Source: Rhodopirellula baltica (GTDB lineage Bacteria > Planctomycetota > Planctomycetia > Pirellulales > Pirellulaceae). Taken from it: a stretch of DNA of 64,000 bases. Shown here one piece after another: positions 51,299 to 61,727 of this stretch. The translations under genes were made by a program, and so were the position numbers. Where the stretch lies: NCBI GenBank assembly GCA_002901265.1, contig PPHI01000001.1:434001-498000 (forward strand), given 5' to 3'. Every line of letters begins with the position of its first letter. Positions within the stretch are counted from its first letter, which is position 1. The notes beneath the pieces were generated by a model. That model did no database searches. It was given only the letters and a program-made list of their open reading frames with translations, and was not told the DNA's origin.

Positions 51299-52732
51299 TC
51301 AAAAGTTGGTTTGGGACCCAACGCGCAAACGTAAATGCGATTGAGCTTGTACTGGTTTACCGCTCAGTGATGGGCAGTGGCAATGCGTCGGGCTTGTTAA
51401 TTGACGATGCAAGAATGTAAATGGGGCGGCCAGTCGTTGCATGCACGTTCGCATTGCGCTCATGATGATCGACTGTGCGTTTGCACCGGCTTCACTTCGG
51501 TTGCCTCCCCACACCTTCAGATTGACGACCGCCGGCCGGATCGCTTGTTCGCCACGCCAATTGGTTGCATCCGCTCCTGGATGACGGCGAAAGGCGAAAA
51601 GATCGTCTAAATGGTTTTCCAGGAACTTCGCGAAACGCTCGTTGGCCGCATGTGTTTTGATCGGGCGAACCAGATCACGCATTCGCATCGTCAAGCGTCC
51701 CGCCATCACCTTTAGCCCGTGTTCGGTCATCTTGCCGACGCGAAACCGATTTCGATATTCAAACCCTTTGAGCAGAACGCTCTTCACCGCGTGTGGGAAC
51801 ACCAATGCACCACCGGTCCCGCTTTCGATCAGCGATTCACATCGCCGAAGCAGGTGAGCGAGGTATTGTTGATGCGTTGCAGCCTTGAATTTGTCGTAGA
51901 CCGACCAACCGTCGTGTCCGAAGATGCCCGACCAATCTCTTCCAAGCAGTCGCTCTGCCGGTTCGATACTGCGCGACGGGTCAATTTCGTATGCAACTGC
52001 GGTCAGGCCAACAAACACGTGCAACCAAGCCGGATGTCCATTGACACGCCAGCCTGTTTCGTCACCCACAACCTGGGGTTCGCCACGTACAGCGTGGCGA
52101 ACCTCACCATGGGCCGATTCCAAACGTTTTGCGGTAGAAAGCATGCTTCGGCAACTCGTGCTGCGTCCGAAGGTGATTTCGAAAAGCATTTCCAGCAAAC
52201 GCTTTACCTTGCCGTGACTGAGCCCCAGTTCTTTGATAAGCAGTGCCATCGCAGCGTGAACGTTCGGTCCGAGCTGCACCGCTGCAGCTCCGGTTGCATC
52301 GGATATTTGCAGTTCGTGCCGACCTTGCACCGCCACGCCGCAACCGGTGCAGGTTCCAGCGTCGATACTGAACTGTCGATAAATGACCGTCCGAGGAATT
52401 TCAGTTTGATACTGGATTCGAGTTTCGGTCTTCGTCAGTTGATCGCATCCGCAACCAGGGCAACAGCTTGGCAGCGGCACATTGTATGTCTCGTCGATTT
52501 GCTCCGGAGCAGCACGGCGATGGTGCTTGCCGTGGTCCTTTCCGCTCTTTCGGCCGGGCTTCTTTGGATCGGCCTTGCGTGCTTTGCGAAATGGGGCCGC
52601 TTGGCGTTTGTCCTCGCGCTCGACCTTCTCGAGCCGTTTGGTTAGCTTTTCAACTTGTTTGACCGAGGCATCGATCACTGCTTGTTGCTGCTTGCAACCC
52701 GGGCAATCGGTTGTGGTTTTGGGAACATCCAT
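51299..52732 (-). mobile_element. IS66-family transposase (TnpC-type)
   Basis: A 477-residue DDE transposase, IS66 type. Zinc-binding-like cysteines (CPGC, CTGC) appear near the N-terminus, followed by the helical coiled region and the catalytic core: VGDETGWRVNGHPAWLHVF, IFGHDGWSVYDKF, and the C-terminal ATNWRGEQAIRPAVVNLKVWGGNRSEAGANAQSI stretch with the catalytic Glu. The accessory orfs tnpA and tnpB of classic IS66 elements are not present, so this is a solo copy. Reliable terminal inverted repeats and a target duplication were not found. It lies 98 bases after tRNA-Arg, toward it, but I see no sign that the element split the tRNA. Confidence 0.88.
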
Positions 52733-53020
52733 GATTCCAGAATTCTCGTCGAATCACAGGGAGGTCAATAACAGCGGTCTTGGTCCGGTAGACAAGTACT
52801 GACCACGTTTAGGATCGGACCAAGGATTTCGGTGCTCAGGGCATTCAGATTCTGAAAATAACAAAGGTCCATGTTTGCGAAATTGACGCGATAATGTCAC
52901 GTCAGGATGGGCACTAAATCGTCTGCTTCAGATGTGTCGTCTTGAATCAATCATTACAACGTCTCCTCATCGCGTCCCTGGGCGCTCCGCACTTCATGCA
53001 TCCCTCAGGCAATCCCCATC
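52733..53020. other. Intergenic region flanking the IS66 transposase gene
   Basis: 288 bases between the transposase start and the acetyltransferase-like gene. It holds an inverted repeat, CTTGGTCCG (52779-52787) and CGGACCAAG (52816-52824). It could mark the element end, but no counterpart was seen on the other side. Confidence 0.35.
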
Positions 53021-54220
53021 ATGCCTCACGACAAACCAAACGCCGTCACCAGGAAGGCCTCTGGATTTCAATTCGCCATTGCGAGCAGAATCGAGTTTCT
53101 TAATGCGGAGCACTGGGATCGCGTGACTGAAGGAGCGTCCCTTTTCATGAGTCGACGCTACTTACTCTCTGCCCAGCACGAGTTCTCTGGTCAGATTGTT
53201 CGTGACTTTGCCATCGTTTACGACGATGGTGAACCCGTGGCCGCAATTGCGACGCAAACATTCGACGTCATAGGAACTCAACTGTCTGGAAATCAATCAG
53301 CGGCAACAAATAATCTGCCGGAGCAATGGAAACGGAAATCGCTTTCACTACTGAAACGCAGAATCATGATTTGCGGCAATGTGCATACGTGGGGGCCACA
53401 CGGTGTTGCAATCGCAGCGGGCCGGGACCAACAGCAAATCTGGCTAGGTATCGCCGAGTGCTTGTATCGAATCCGACGTGCCAATCGACTTCACGGCCAA
53501 GTTGACTATGTGATCGTCAAAGACCTTCTCGAATCCGACCCATTGGACGCGTCGGCACTGGAGTCGTTCCGCTACGGATCGATGGAAACCGAGCCGAACA
53601 TGGTTCTATCGATCGATCCAAATTGGCAGGTCATGGACGACTACCTAGCCAGCCTGACAAAGCGTTACCGCGCGGCAGCAAGAAAGGTAAGAAAACCGTT
53701 CGACTGCGACACTCTCTCAGTATCGCCGATTGAAAACCTGCGAGACGAATCAGAGCGAATCTTGGAATTGTACAAAGCAGTCGCTGCGCGGGCCGATGTG
53801 TGTTTGTTCGAATTAAGCAACACGACGCTTCCGCGAATCGCCGAGTCGTTGAACGATGATTTTGTGACGATTGGGATCCGTGAGAACGGATTGCTGATAG
53901 GCTTTGTGACGATCATCCGTGATGGCGAAACGGCGATCGGCTTCTACTTGGGCATGGACTACGAAGCAAACTCACGTTTGCCTGTCTATCACGCCTTGCT
54001 GTTGGCCGTGATCGAGCAAGCAATCCGCTGGCGATGCAAACGGATCTCATTCGGGCGAACGGCGTTGGATGCCAAGAGTCGTTTGGGTTGCAAACCAGAG
54101 GCGACTCACGTCTGGGTCAGGCACCGAGTTCCTCTCCTCAATTTCGTCGTGCAGCAAATCATGAAAACCGTCAATCACGACGAACCGCCAGAGCGAAATC
54201 CGTTTAAGGATGCGAGTTGA
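53021..54220 (+). CDS. GNAT-type / FemAB-like acyltransferase domain protein
   Basis: A 399-residue soluble protein. The C-terminal half (about 190-370) resembles the BioF2/FemAB-like acetyltransferase domain that transfers acyl or aminoacyl groups: LTKRYRAAARKVRKPFD and GIRENGLLIGFVTIIRDGETAIGFYLGMDYE. The N-terminal half is less recognisable. Family members include peptidoglycan cross-bridge and capsule-related transferases. Substrate is unknown. The start at 53021 gives a sensible N-terminus (MPHDKPNAVTRK) but the ribosome-binding site is weak. Confidence 0.72.
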   Translation: MPHDKPNAVTRKASGFQFAIASRIEFLNAEHWDRVTEGASLFMSRRYLLSAQHEFSGQIVRDFAIVYDDGEPVAAIATQTFDVIGTQLSGNQSAATNNLPEQWKRKSLSLLKRRIMICGNVHTWGPHGVAIAAGRDQQQIWLGIAECLYRIRRANRLHGQVDYVIVKDLLESDPLDASALESFRYGSMETEPNMVLSIDPNWQVMDDYLASLTKRYRAAARKVRKPFDCDTLSVSPIENLRDESERILELYKAVAARADVCLFELSNTTLPRIAESLNDDFVTIGIRENGLLIGFVTIIRDGETAIGFYLGMDYEANSRLPVYHALLLAVIEQAIRWRCKRISFGRTALDAKSRLGCKPEATHVWVRHRVPLLNFVVQQIMKTVNHDEPPERNPFKDAS

Positions 54221-54379
54221 TTCGAAGCATGACCGAGGGGGAATGAAGACTCGTATTCACGAGTTCAAGCTTCACCTCGATTGATGCGGCTGCAGCCATC
54301 GCGATGACAATTTCGGCGACAATGCTCGATAAACTGCAGAGGCGGATTCCTTGCTCGGGCTCTTCAAGTTGTCAAACTA

Positions 54380-55231
54380 TTGGAAAACATGGCGGTGGCG
54401 GTTTGTTGCGGAACAGGCCGAATCGCGATGACAGATAGGGATTCGATCATGGCGAGTCACGCTGAACGCTGCGACACCTCAGGGTACCCGATCCTCGTCA
54501 GGCTGTTTGGCTATCTGGCGATTCAGGCATTTTTGCTGATGCTGATAAGGCTTTTACCTTGGCCGGTTGTCGACATTTACAGCTTTGTCCATGTACGCAC
54601 GAGTGTGATTCCGACCGATGTCTGGATCTTTTACTGGGTCCAAGTTCTTCTCGGTCTGTTTGTGTCCTTTCGTGGAAAGTCATTTCTGTTAGGCGAGTTC
54701 TCGCTGTTTGCATTTGCCGTATTGATGTTTGCAAAAAGTGCCCGATCAGGTGATCAAGCCAATGTACCGTCTTCGATCTATGTCATTTACTGGATCCAGT
54801 TCCTCGTCGCGACTGTCTGGATGGTCGGCCATCGGAGTCTCCATTCTTCCCATCGGAAAATAGAATCAAGACAGGCGGTAGAACCAAAAGATCAGCCGGA
54901 CACCGAAGAGGCCAGTTCAGCCGACAGCCCGAATTCCACCAGCCACAATTCCAAGACCTCAGCAGCACGTCGGATTCACGATGGACGACAACTTGCGTTC
55001 TTGTCGTTAGCAGTTTACGTGATCGGGTTGGTTTGGTTTTTAAAAATTGCCATGTTCGAAAGTGGGCTCGGTGCGGTCTTCAATGCAGTTGGTGTTGTGA
55101 CGATCGGAATGGTGTCGTCCATCGCCCTGGCAATCCTTGCGAGCTTCACCTACCGACGCGCTCTCGCCATGTTGATTCCTCATGCAGTGACAATCGCACT
55201 ATTGCTGTTCTTGCAGTACGTGTTGTCGTGA
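54380..55231 (+). CDS. Hypothetical membrane protein
   Basis: A 283-residue protein with about seven hydrophobic segments and a disordered acidic Ser/Asp/Glu-rich loop near 165-195 (EEASSADSPNSTSHNSKTSAAR). No family is recognised. The start is uncertain: ATG at 54380, 54428 or 54449 are all possible and none has a strong ribosome-binding site. Confidence 0.55.
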   Translation: MENMAVAVCCGTGRIAMTDRDSIMASHAERCDTSGYPILVRLFGYLAIQAFLLMLIRLLPWPVVDIYSFVHVRTSVIPTDVWIFYWVQVLLGLFVSFRGKSFLLGEFSLFAFAVLMFAKSARSGDQANVPSSIYVIYWIQFLVATVWMVGHRSLHSSHRKIESRQAVEPKDQPDTEEASSADSPNSTSHNSKTSAARRIHDGRQLAFLSLAVYVIGLVWFLKIAMFESGLGAVFNAVGVVTIGMVSSIALAILASFTYRRALAMLIPHAVTIALLLFLQYVLS

Positions 55232-55430
55232 GTTCTTTGTGCCTTTTGGAAGTCATGAATGGTTCAAGACAAGCTATCAAGGCACGGCAGTTGCTGCGGC
55301 TATCTAATCCTCATATCCATGCGAAATGGGATTAGGCTGAGCTAGGTTCGACAAGATGTGATTGATGATGCGACCATCGTGAATCGGTCGGTCTGTTTCG
55401 GAAGGATCGAACTCATGATGATCAAGTTGG

Positions 55431-56204
55431 TTAGCGCGGCCCCTGGTGCGTTCGCCACCCGAGTACTGCGCCGACGATCATCGAAATCGGCAGCACGAAA
55501 ACCAGATGGATGAATATGAAAATCAATCCATGGCTTTCTCGGGGGCCCATGCCTGTGCCACCGTGATAATTCCCTGGCGGTGCGGTCAGGGACATGATGA
55601 CAACCATTGCGATTGTCGAAAGCACGGCAGCAAAAATAGATGAGCCGATCGCGCCAGTCTTTGGCCCGACGCGTTGTCGAGCAAATGCACTCGCAATCGC
55701 CCACGCCAAGATCGCTCCCATCCAGGCTCCATGAGGTGTGGGGTGCATGATCAGCCAGATAACACCGCGGAGTACGTCGTCCGCATAGGCAGGCTCTCCC
55801 CGCGAGCGTGACGCAAAAAGTTCGGAAGAATACACCGCCATGGCAATCATATTGGCAACGACCGCGCCAGCCACAACACCGCCAGCCAATGTTCTCGACT
55901 GGAAACCGCGGTTTGAATAGATTGCGAGGAAGAGGAAGTAGCCAGCCACGGCCCCAGCGATCCCACCGAGAAACATGGGAACCGGGAATTCGGTCAGCAG
56001 ACCAACAAGCCGATGATAACCGGGCCCATAGTAGTCTGCATATTCCTGCCAACTTCGTTCGTTGAAGACGAGTGCAAACAAGCAAGGAAGCAGCGCGCCA
56101 ACCACGCTTCCCACGATCACGAATTGCCGTTGAGGAGGCGTTGGTTGGCTGTCAGGAGCAGCCGGTTCTACGGGTTCGTGAGTATCGAGTTGCGATTCGC
56201 TCAT
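55431..56204 (-). CDS. Hypothetical membrane protein
   Basis: A 257-residue protein with about six membrane segments (for example residues 26-45, 67-90 and 215-240) and a proline-rich N-terminus. The start ATG at 56202-56204 is preferred over the longer frame because MSESQLDTHEP fits a cytoplasmic N-terminus. It lies 8 bases after the small membrane protein gene upstream, so the two look co-transcribed. No family was recognised. A competing minus-strand frame at 55342-56085 is a shadow of this gene. Confidence 0.65.
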   Translation of the reverse strand: MSESQLDTHEPVEPAAPDSQPTPPQRQFVIVGSVVGALLPCLFALVFNERSWQEYADYYGPGYHRLVGLLTEFPVPMFLGGIAGAVAGYFLFLAIYSNRGFQSRTLAGGVVAGAVVANMIAMAVYSSELFASRSRGEPAYADDVLRGVIWLIMHPTPHGAWMGAILAWAIASAFARQRVGPKTGAIGSSIFAAVLSTIAMVVIMSLTAPPGNYHGGTGMGPRESHGLIFIFIHLVFVLPISMIVGAVLGWRTHQGPR

Positions 56205-56211
56205 TGGAGGG

Positions 56212-56472
56212 CTACGTGTGCTTTCTGACTTCTGAGTCGCGATCGTTGAGATTGGTTTTACACATTCGCTCGGCGGGACCGGCCATCTGCGGCCGCGACA
56301 AAAGCCAGTATGAAATTCCTGCGAATTGAAGCAAGTAGACGATCCACAACGCATCAAGGATCAGGTCAGGTGAACGGCTCCCACCGGGCAGTAACCAACG
56401 GGGCAAAATGGCAATCACGACTCCCATCCTGATTTGGACTTCTTTGTCTTGATGATCGGCTGGTTGGGTCAT
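56212..56472 (-). CDS. Small hypothetical membrane protein (86 aa)
   Basis: Starts at ATG 56470-56472 (MTQPADHQDKEVQ). It has two hydrophobic stretches (about residues 15-30 and 42-60) and stops 8 bases before the start of the next minus-strand gene, an operon-like arrangement. No family is recognised. It is on the strand opposite the transporter remnant; one or other of these calls may be partly wrong. Confidence 0.5.
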   Translation of the reverse strand: MTQPADHQDKEVQIRMGVVIAILPRWLLPGGSRSPDLILDALWIVYLLQFAGISYWLLSRPQMAGPAERMCKTNLNDRDSEVRKHT

Positions 56473-56479
56473 TGCCCAT

Positions 56480-56674
56480 GTGTTCGCGGTTGAAACTTCG
56501 ATGAAAGCGTCGTTGATGTTTGCACTAGGAATGAACAACAACGGGACCGGGTTGGTTTTGGCGGGGTTGACCCTGGCAAATCATCCCGAAGTGATGTTGC
56601 CGATCATTCTCTACAATCTGGTGCAGCATCTGATTGCCGCTCTGGTTGATCGCATCTTTTTCAAATCACGCTAG
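56480..56674 (+). pseudogene. C-terminal remnant of a BASS-type sodium/bile acid symporter-like transporter
   Basis: About 60 residues resemble the end of BASS-family transporters: SMKASLMFALGMNNNGTGLVLAGLTLANHPEVM. Intact members are about 300 residues with 8-10 membrane segments, so some 80 percent is missing. In-frame stops lie upstream, and no start codon with a ribosome-binding site supports an independent gene. It is a truncated remnant or, less likely, a misread frame. Confidence 0.55.
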
Positions 56675-56702
56675 ACACCTACAAAAGCAATTCCGCCGTG
56701 TT

Positions 56703-59700
56703 TTAGGGGGCGTCATGTTTGACGTAGCGGATCACGGTCAGGTGGTCACTTCGTGCGTAGGCTATGCCGTCGCTGTCTACATCGATCGCGTTGGCTAGTG
56801 GGTCGTGAATGTCAATCGTTGAACTTCCCGATGCGTCCATGCGAGTGATTTTACCTTGCTCAATACTCCATGACACACCATCGGGTTGCACCGCGAAGTC
56901 ACGCGCTGCGGTAAACGGCTCCATTGAGTAGGTGCCGTCGATGACCGCGGATTCGAACGGCGCGCCGTCACACCAACGCAATAGGCGAAACGGCATTCTG
57001 TGCGTTCGAAACATCATCAAGCCATTTGCAAAGACAGCCGGTCCACCAAAGTCATGGGGGATCACCGCAGCAGTTGAAAACGCTTCGGGTGTGATGGGCA
57101 CAAGACGTTTTAAATCGTGAAACGTGAATCGCGTCACTTCTGGATTGCGATCACGTTGCTCAAGCCACGCAATCACGAAACGACTTGAGTCGATCGGCAA
57201 AAGGCTCTTTAGTGAAATCAGATGTGTTTTGAACTGCGCGAGCGGTATCAGCGTGTGCTTCTTCCAGCCATGCGTACGATCGAACGTTGCGATTCCAAAA
57301 TGTGAATTCCCCGCCTCGCCTTTTTGAAAGTACGTAGCGCAGGGTACATCGCCGATCATCGTCATGTCGCGGACGCTCACGTCGTCGGGAAGATTCGTGA
57401 CGCCCCAGTTCGATCCGTCCCAATAAAACGCACGCGGATCACACGTAAACATTGTGATCGCGTCGCCGTTTGGCAAGCTTAACAGTTGCGTTATTTCGGG
57501 GATGCTGATTCCCTCTTGGCCTTGTAAGTCTGCAGGGGCCGCCGTGAGTCGTTTCAAGGTCATCCCGTCCCACGTTTCCAGCCCACGCGTCGTTGCGAAC
57601 AGGCACCGCCCTGTTCCGTGGTGATCGCGTCCCGCTGACAATCGAAAAATTCGGGGCAGCACGGCAGCTTTTTCTGCTTCGGATTTTTGGTCCCAGTTCG
57701 TAAACGATCCTTGACGAGTGCGATGCCGCGCGACGATTTCGAGTTTGCCGGGTCCGATCGTCGGGGCGCGTCGGTGCCAGCGAAGGTCCGTTAAAAAACG
57801 CTGGTCATTCGCATTCAGTGATTCGATGGGCACGTTCACAATTCGACCATTTGAAGCCTTCAGTCGCACTTGTGAAACGTTATTTGCCAACCAAGTTGCC
57901 TTTAATTCTGCCCCAGTTTTCGCCGTCCAAACGCGTTCAAATACAAACGGAGCCAGCAAGCGGGCGAATTGATCCTGTTGCCGTAGGTCAGATGTGGCAG
58001 TGGATTCTGCAACCCATGTCGCGGTCAATCGTCGCGAAAGTTTTACTTCTTGTAATTCGTCATTGGGCAAGATTTCGAACACTCGTCCATCGCGATACCG
58101 CGTATAGACTCGGTCGAGGTGATCACCACCAATTCCTTTTGGCTGATCGAGTTCATAAAACGAGGAGTCATTGCTCCAAACATGCCGCGAGTTCCCATCA
58201 GAGCGCATGACTTCCACGCGACCATGTGATTTGGGGCCATTGGGTGTGTGAAGCAAAAAAAGTGTCCCGTCGCTGCGGATAAACGGTGACTGGTTTGTAC
58301 CGGCCAGCTTGCTAAGCAAATGGTCGGTGCACTCTGGGATCTCCAACGTGGTCGCCGCATCTTGGTCAATCAGGACCGGCGGTTTGTCTCGGCGGATGCC
58401 GAGCAGTTTGTTTTCGCCGCTGGCAAGAAGCCTCTCGATGTCATGGATTGGTTGCCCGTCAACGATCACCGGTACGGGGACCCAACGATCATTCCGGGAC
58501 AGTTTGACAATGTGGTTGATCGGATCGTCAAGATTCGCGATGGAGCGAAACGGCTGTTGTTTGACCAGGGCGTAAATTTCAGATCGGGTTGCCGCCAGCC
58601 ACATGGTCCCGCCATCCAGTTCCGTCCAAAGATGGCTCCACTCGAATCCGTTCCAGCGAAAGATTTGCGCCCCGTCAGTGAATCGTACCAGAGCGCGACC
58701 AAATCGATCCACGGTCAATTCGCTGACAGATTCGCGAACGCCGGGAAGCGCGAAGCGTTCAAATTCGGGTGCTTGGCAATCAGCCTCACCAAGCGTTGAT
58801 CCGGCGCATATTTGCCTAAGCCACGATCGGTCGACAAGAAAAATCCGCCTCGTCGATCGGGCACTGAACCGTTGATCGTGAGCACACTTGCTCCGTCAAC
58901 CTTCGGCGGCTTGTCTCGGTCGTTTTCATCGACAGATGCAATTCCATTTTGAACTTGGACTCCAATCGCGTTGCACCTGCCGGACGCGATTGGGTCTCTG
59001 CGAAGGATTTGAAATCAGTGGTTGCTGGGAACGTTTCGAGAATCTCATCGAGAAACTTTTGGTCAGCACCCGCAAGGCGTTGCCGAGAGACGATGATTTC
59101 ATCCGCGTTCGAACGACGTAGCAAGACTTCGTCGCCATCGATACCGATGAAGTTCGCTTCAATCTGTTTTGAGCTTCGTGTGTCTGTCCATAAACGCGCC
59201 GCCAAATCGGCAGGATGAAACGTTCCTTGGTCGATACGTTTTTCGACAGGGGAGGTGACCTCGATCGGTTCCGTCTCCGCGACGGATTCTTGGGGTTGCA
59301 TGGAAGATGAATCGATCGCAACCTCCATTCCGGGGATTGGTCCTGCCGGATGACCGGCAAAGCCGCCCGCGTCGACAGTTCTCGATGAGAGGTGCCAAAC
59401 GGTCAGTTGATTTTTCGCACGCGCATGCGAAACAAACATGCGGCTTTGTGTGAAGTCATAAACCAGGTGATTGCTGTTCTTGGCATCATCCGAAGGCGTT
59501 GTTAAAGAAGCTTCAGGATTCGAAAGGTCTATTGTGTGAAAGGCATCACCTGTCGAAATACCCAGCGTGTTTCGATCGACGAATGCGAGTCCTTTGCCAG
59601 AAGCGAAATTTCCTGCGATCGACGTCAGCAGTTGAAGTGATTGTGAATCGAACACCAAGATACGCCCCGATTGATCGACGACGGCAAAACGACTGTGCGA

Positions 59701-60398
59701 CAAAGATCCGACAAGCGAGTGAAAGCCAACAGAAGTTGTTTCAAGCGTTCGAAAGGCAGGGTCTGCGGGTCGGAATCCAGTCTCCGAAAGGCCTGACGTG
59801 TCCGTTGCGATCAAGTGACGCCGAGTCGATTCGTTGTCGGGGAGTTTCGCCACCGCGAGCAATGCCTGACCATCGGGCGTGAACATCAACTCAAAACCGC
59901 GTTCCAGCCCGCGATCGAGACTGCGACGAGTGTGCCTGTTTCAAAGTTATAAAACAGCAGTGATGTTCCTTTGCCGGACAACGCGACGATAGGAAGTTTC
60001 GGGTGACAGCACAGAAAGCCGCAACGAAACGGCAATTTGATCGTTCGTTGCAATGTCCAATCGAGTGTTCGATAGACGTTCAGACGCGTCGGATCACCGG
60101 CCACAAGCAAGAACCGGCCTTGTGGATCGAAAGCGGTCGCGAGCACCATTCCGCCATCGGACTCCAGACGAGTGATTTCCGCGAGTGAGGTGGTTTCATA
60201 AACCACGACATCGCCACGATATCCGCCGATGGCAACTCGCATCCGTTCGGGATCGATGGTCAACGCAAACGCCGAATTGACAAATGGCGTTGCCTGGTTT
60301 GTCACCGCCCTCGGAAATGCCAGCGATTGGCAGATTGCGGAATGCGTGATGTTGGTGACAAACAACACGACGACAAGGCGAACAAGAAGTGACCGCAT
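56703..60398 (-). CDS. SHD1-domain protein with beta-propeller regions, broken by three frameshifts
   Basis: Three minus-strand frames form one protein of about 1230 residues. It begins with a signal peptide (MRSLLVRLVVVLFVTNITHS) and a WD40/YVTN-like propeller, continues into a first SLA1-homology domain (RLWTDTRSSKQIEANFIGIDGDEVLLRRSN), a variable linker, a second SHD1 (FERVWTAKTGAELKATWLANNVSQVRLKAS) and a further propeller. The frame changes at about 59925, 58933 and 58765; in each case one extra base restores a continuous reading, for example ETGTLVxSLDRGLERGFELMFTPDGQ and HPEFERFALPGVRESVSELTVDRFGR. SHD1 in planctomycetes occurs in secreted proteins of unknown role. A TGATG overlap at 59884-59888 also allows the first junction to be two coupled genes. 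Confidence 0.75.
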
Positions 60399-60509
60399 TT
60401 CACCGTTTGTCTTGATGAGAAAACTAGAAGTCTCCCTTCAGTCTACTCCAATTGCCGGGGGCATGTTCCGGCCGAAAGTGTCGGGTTCGGCAACGGGCCG
60501 AATCGCAAA

Positions 60510-61613
60510 CTACTCGTCATCGGCAGCGTCACCGCCGCCCAGCCATCCTCGGCGACGGAAAAATACCACCATGCTGCCGGCGGTGAGGATCATCGCTGCC
60601 CAAATGATCGGGTATCCCCAACGCGTATGCAATTCAGGCATGTGGTCGAAGTTCATGCCGTAGATCCCAGACATAAACGTCAGTGGGATAAAGATCGTTG
60701 CGACAATTGTCAGGACCTTCATCACGTCGTTGGTGCGATTGGCAATGGACGTGAGGTAAGTGTTCAGAAGACTGGCCACCATTTCACGATACATCTCGAT
60801 CACTTCCGAAGTTTGAACACAGTGGTCGTGTGTGTCGCGAAGGTACAAGCGGACTTCGTCGCTAAAGAATCGACTGCCGTCTCGAATCAACGAATGAATC
60901 GCTTCGCGTTGTGGCCAGACCGCCCGGCGAAGGTTGACGAGACGATTTTTCAATCGGTTTAGCTCACGCAGTAGTTCTGGCGTTGGGTTGATCACCACGT
61001 CGTCTTCGAGATCTTCGATCCGATCGCCAATGGTTTCCAGCACCGGATAGTACGCGTCAACGATGGTGTCTGCGATGGCATAGGCCAAGTAGTCGGCACC
61101 GTGATTGCGGATGGTTGTCTTTTCCGCTCGGATTCGCTTTCGTACGGGATCGAGAACGTCGCCGGGGTACTCTTGAAACGTCAACACGTAGGTTTCGCCA
61201 ATCACGATGCTGATCTGCTCCAGTTCAATCACCGAGGCCGATTCGGCGGCAACCATTTTGACGATCAACAACAATTGCTCGTCGTAGTGCTCAGCCTTGG
61301 CGCGTTGCGGCAAGTTGACAACATCTTCGAGCAACAGCGGATGCAAGTTGAAAATGTCTCCGATCGACTTCATCAATGCATGGTCGCCGAATCCTTGCAC
61401 GTCGACCCAGGTAACGTGTCCGTCGTGAAACGCGGCTTCTAGTTCGTCCGTGCTGGCGACCAACTTTTCCGTCGCTTGGCCTTCGCGGCGGTAGTGAATC
61501 ATATAGACCGACGGTTTGGGGGCTTCGTCGGAGATGACGAGGGTTCCCGGGCGGGCACCGACTTCTGTGTGTCGCTTCTTGAACATGTTGAATTTGGCGT
61601 GGATCGGCAGCAT
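60510..61613 (-). CDS. corA: CorA-type magnesium transporter
   Basis: A 367-residue divalent-metal channel of the inner membrane. A long N-terminal cytoplasmic domain leads to the stalk helix and two C-terminal membrane segments (about 300-320 and 330-350). The GMN pore motif is clear in GIYGMNFDHMPEL. The final 15 residues are acidic. The function is Mg2+ (also Co2+ or Ni2+) uptake driven by membrane potential. It is the only gene between the SHD1 gene and the hydroxyproline pair, and is read alone. Confidence 0.95.
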   Translation of the reverse strand: MLPIHAKFNMFKKRHTEVGARPGTLVISDEAPKPSVYMIHYRREGQATEKLVASTDELEAAFHDGHVTWVDVQGFGDHALMKSIGDIFNLHPLLLEDVVNLPQRAKAEHYDEQLLLIVKMVAAESASVIELEQISIVIGETYVLTFQEYPGDVLDPVRKRIRAEKTTIRNHGADYLAYAIADTIVDAYYPVLETIGDRIEDLEDDVVINPTPELLRELNRLKNRLVNLRRAVWPQREAIHSLIRDGSRFFSDEVRLYLRDTHDHCVQTSEVIEMYREMVASLLNTYLTSIANRTNDVMKVLTIVATIFIPLTFMSGIYGMNFDHMPELHTRWGYPIIWAAMILTAGSMVVFFRRRGWLGGGDAADDE

Positions 61614-61727
61614 TATTCGAAAGTCTCGATGCCGAATTGTAAGACGTCGCCAAAAACACGTTAGCGGGTGGCAAGTCCGTTTGCCCCAGAAACCCGCTAC
61701 ACGTGATCACATTGATTTTTAAAGAGA

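Noticed and set aside
55342-56085. 247-residue minus-strand frame overlapping the membrane protein at 55431-56204
   Set aside because: Cysteine/arginine-rich shadow of the membrane protein frame; the latter has clear membrane segments.
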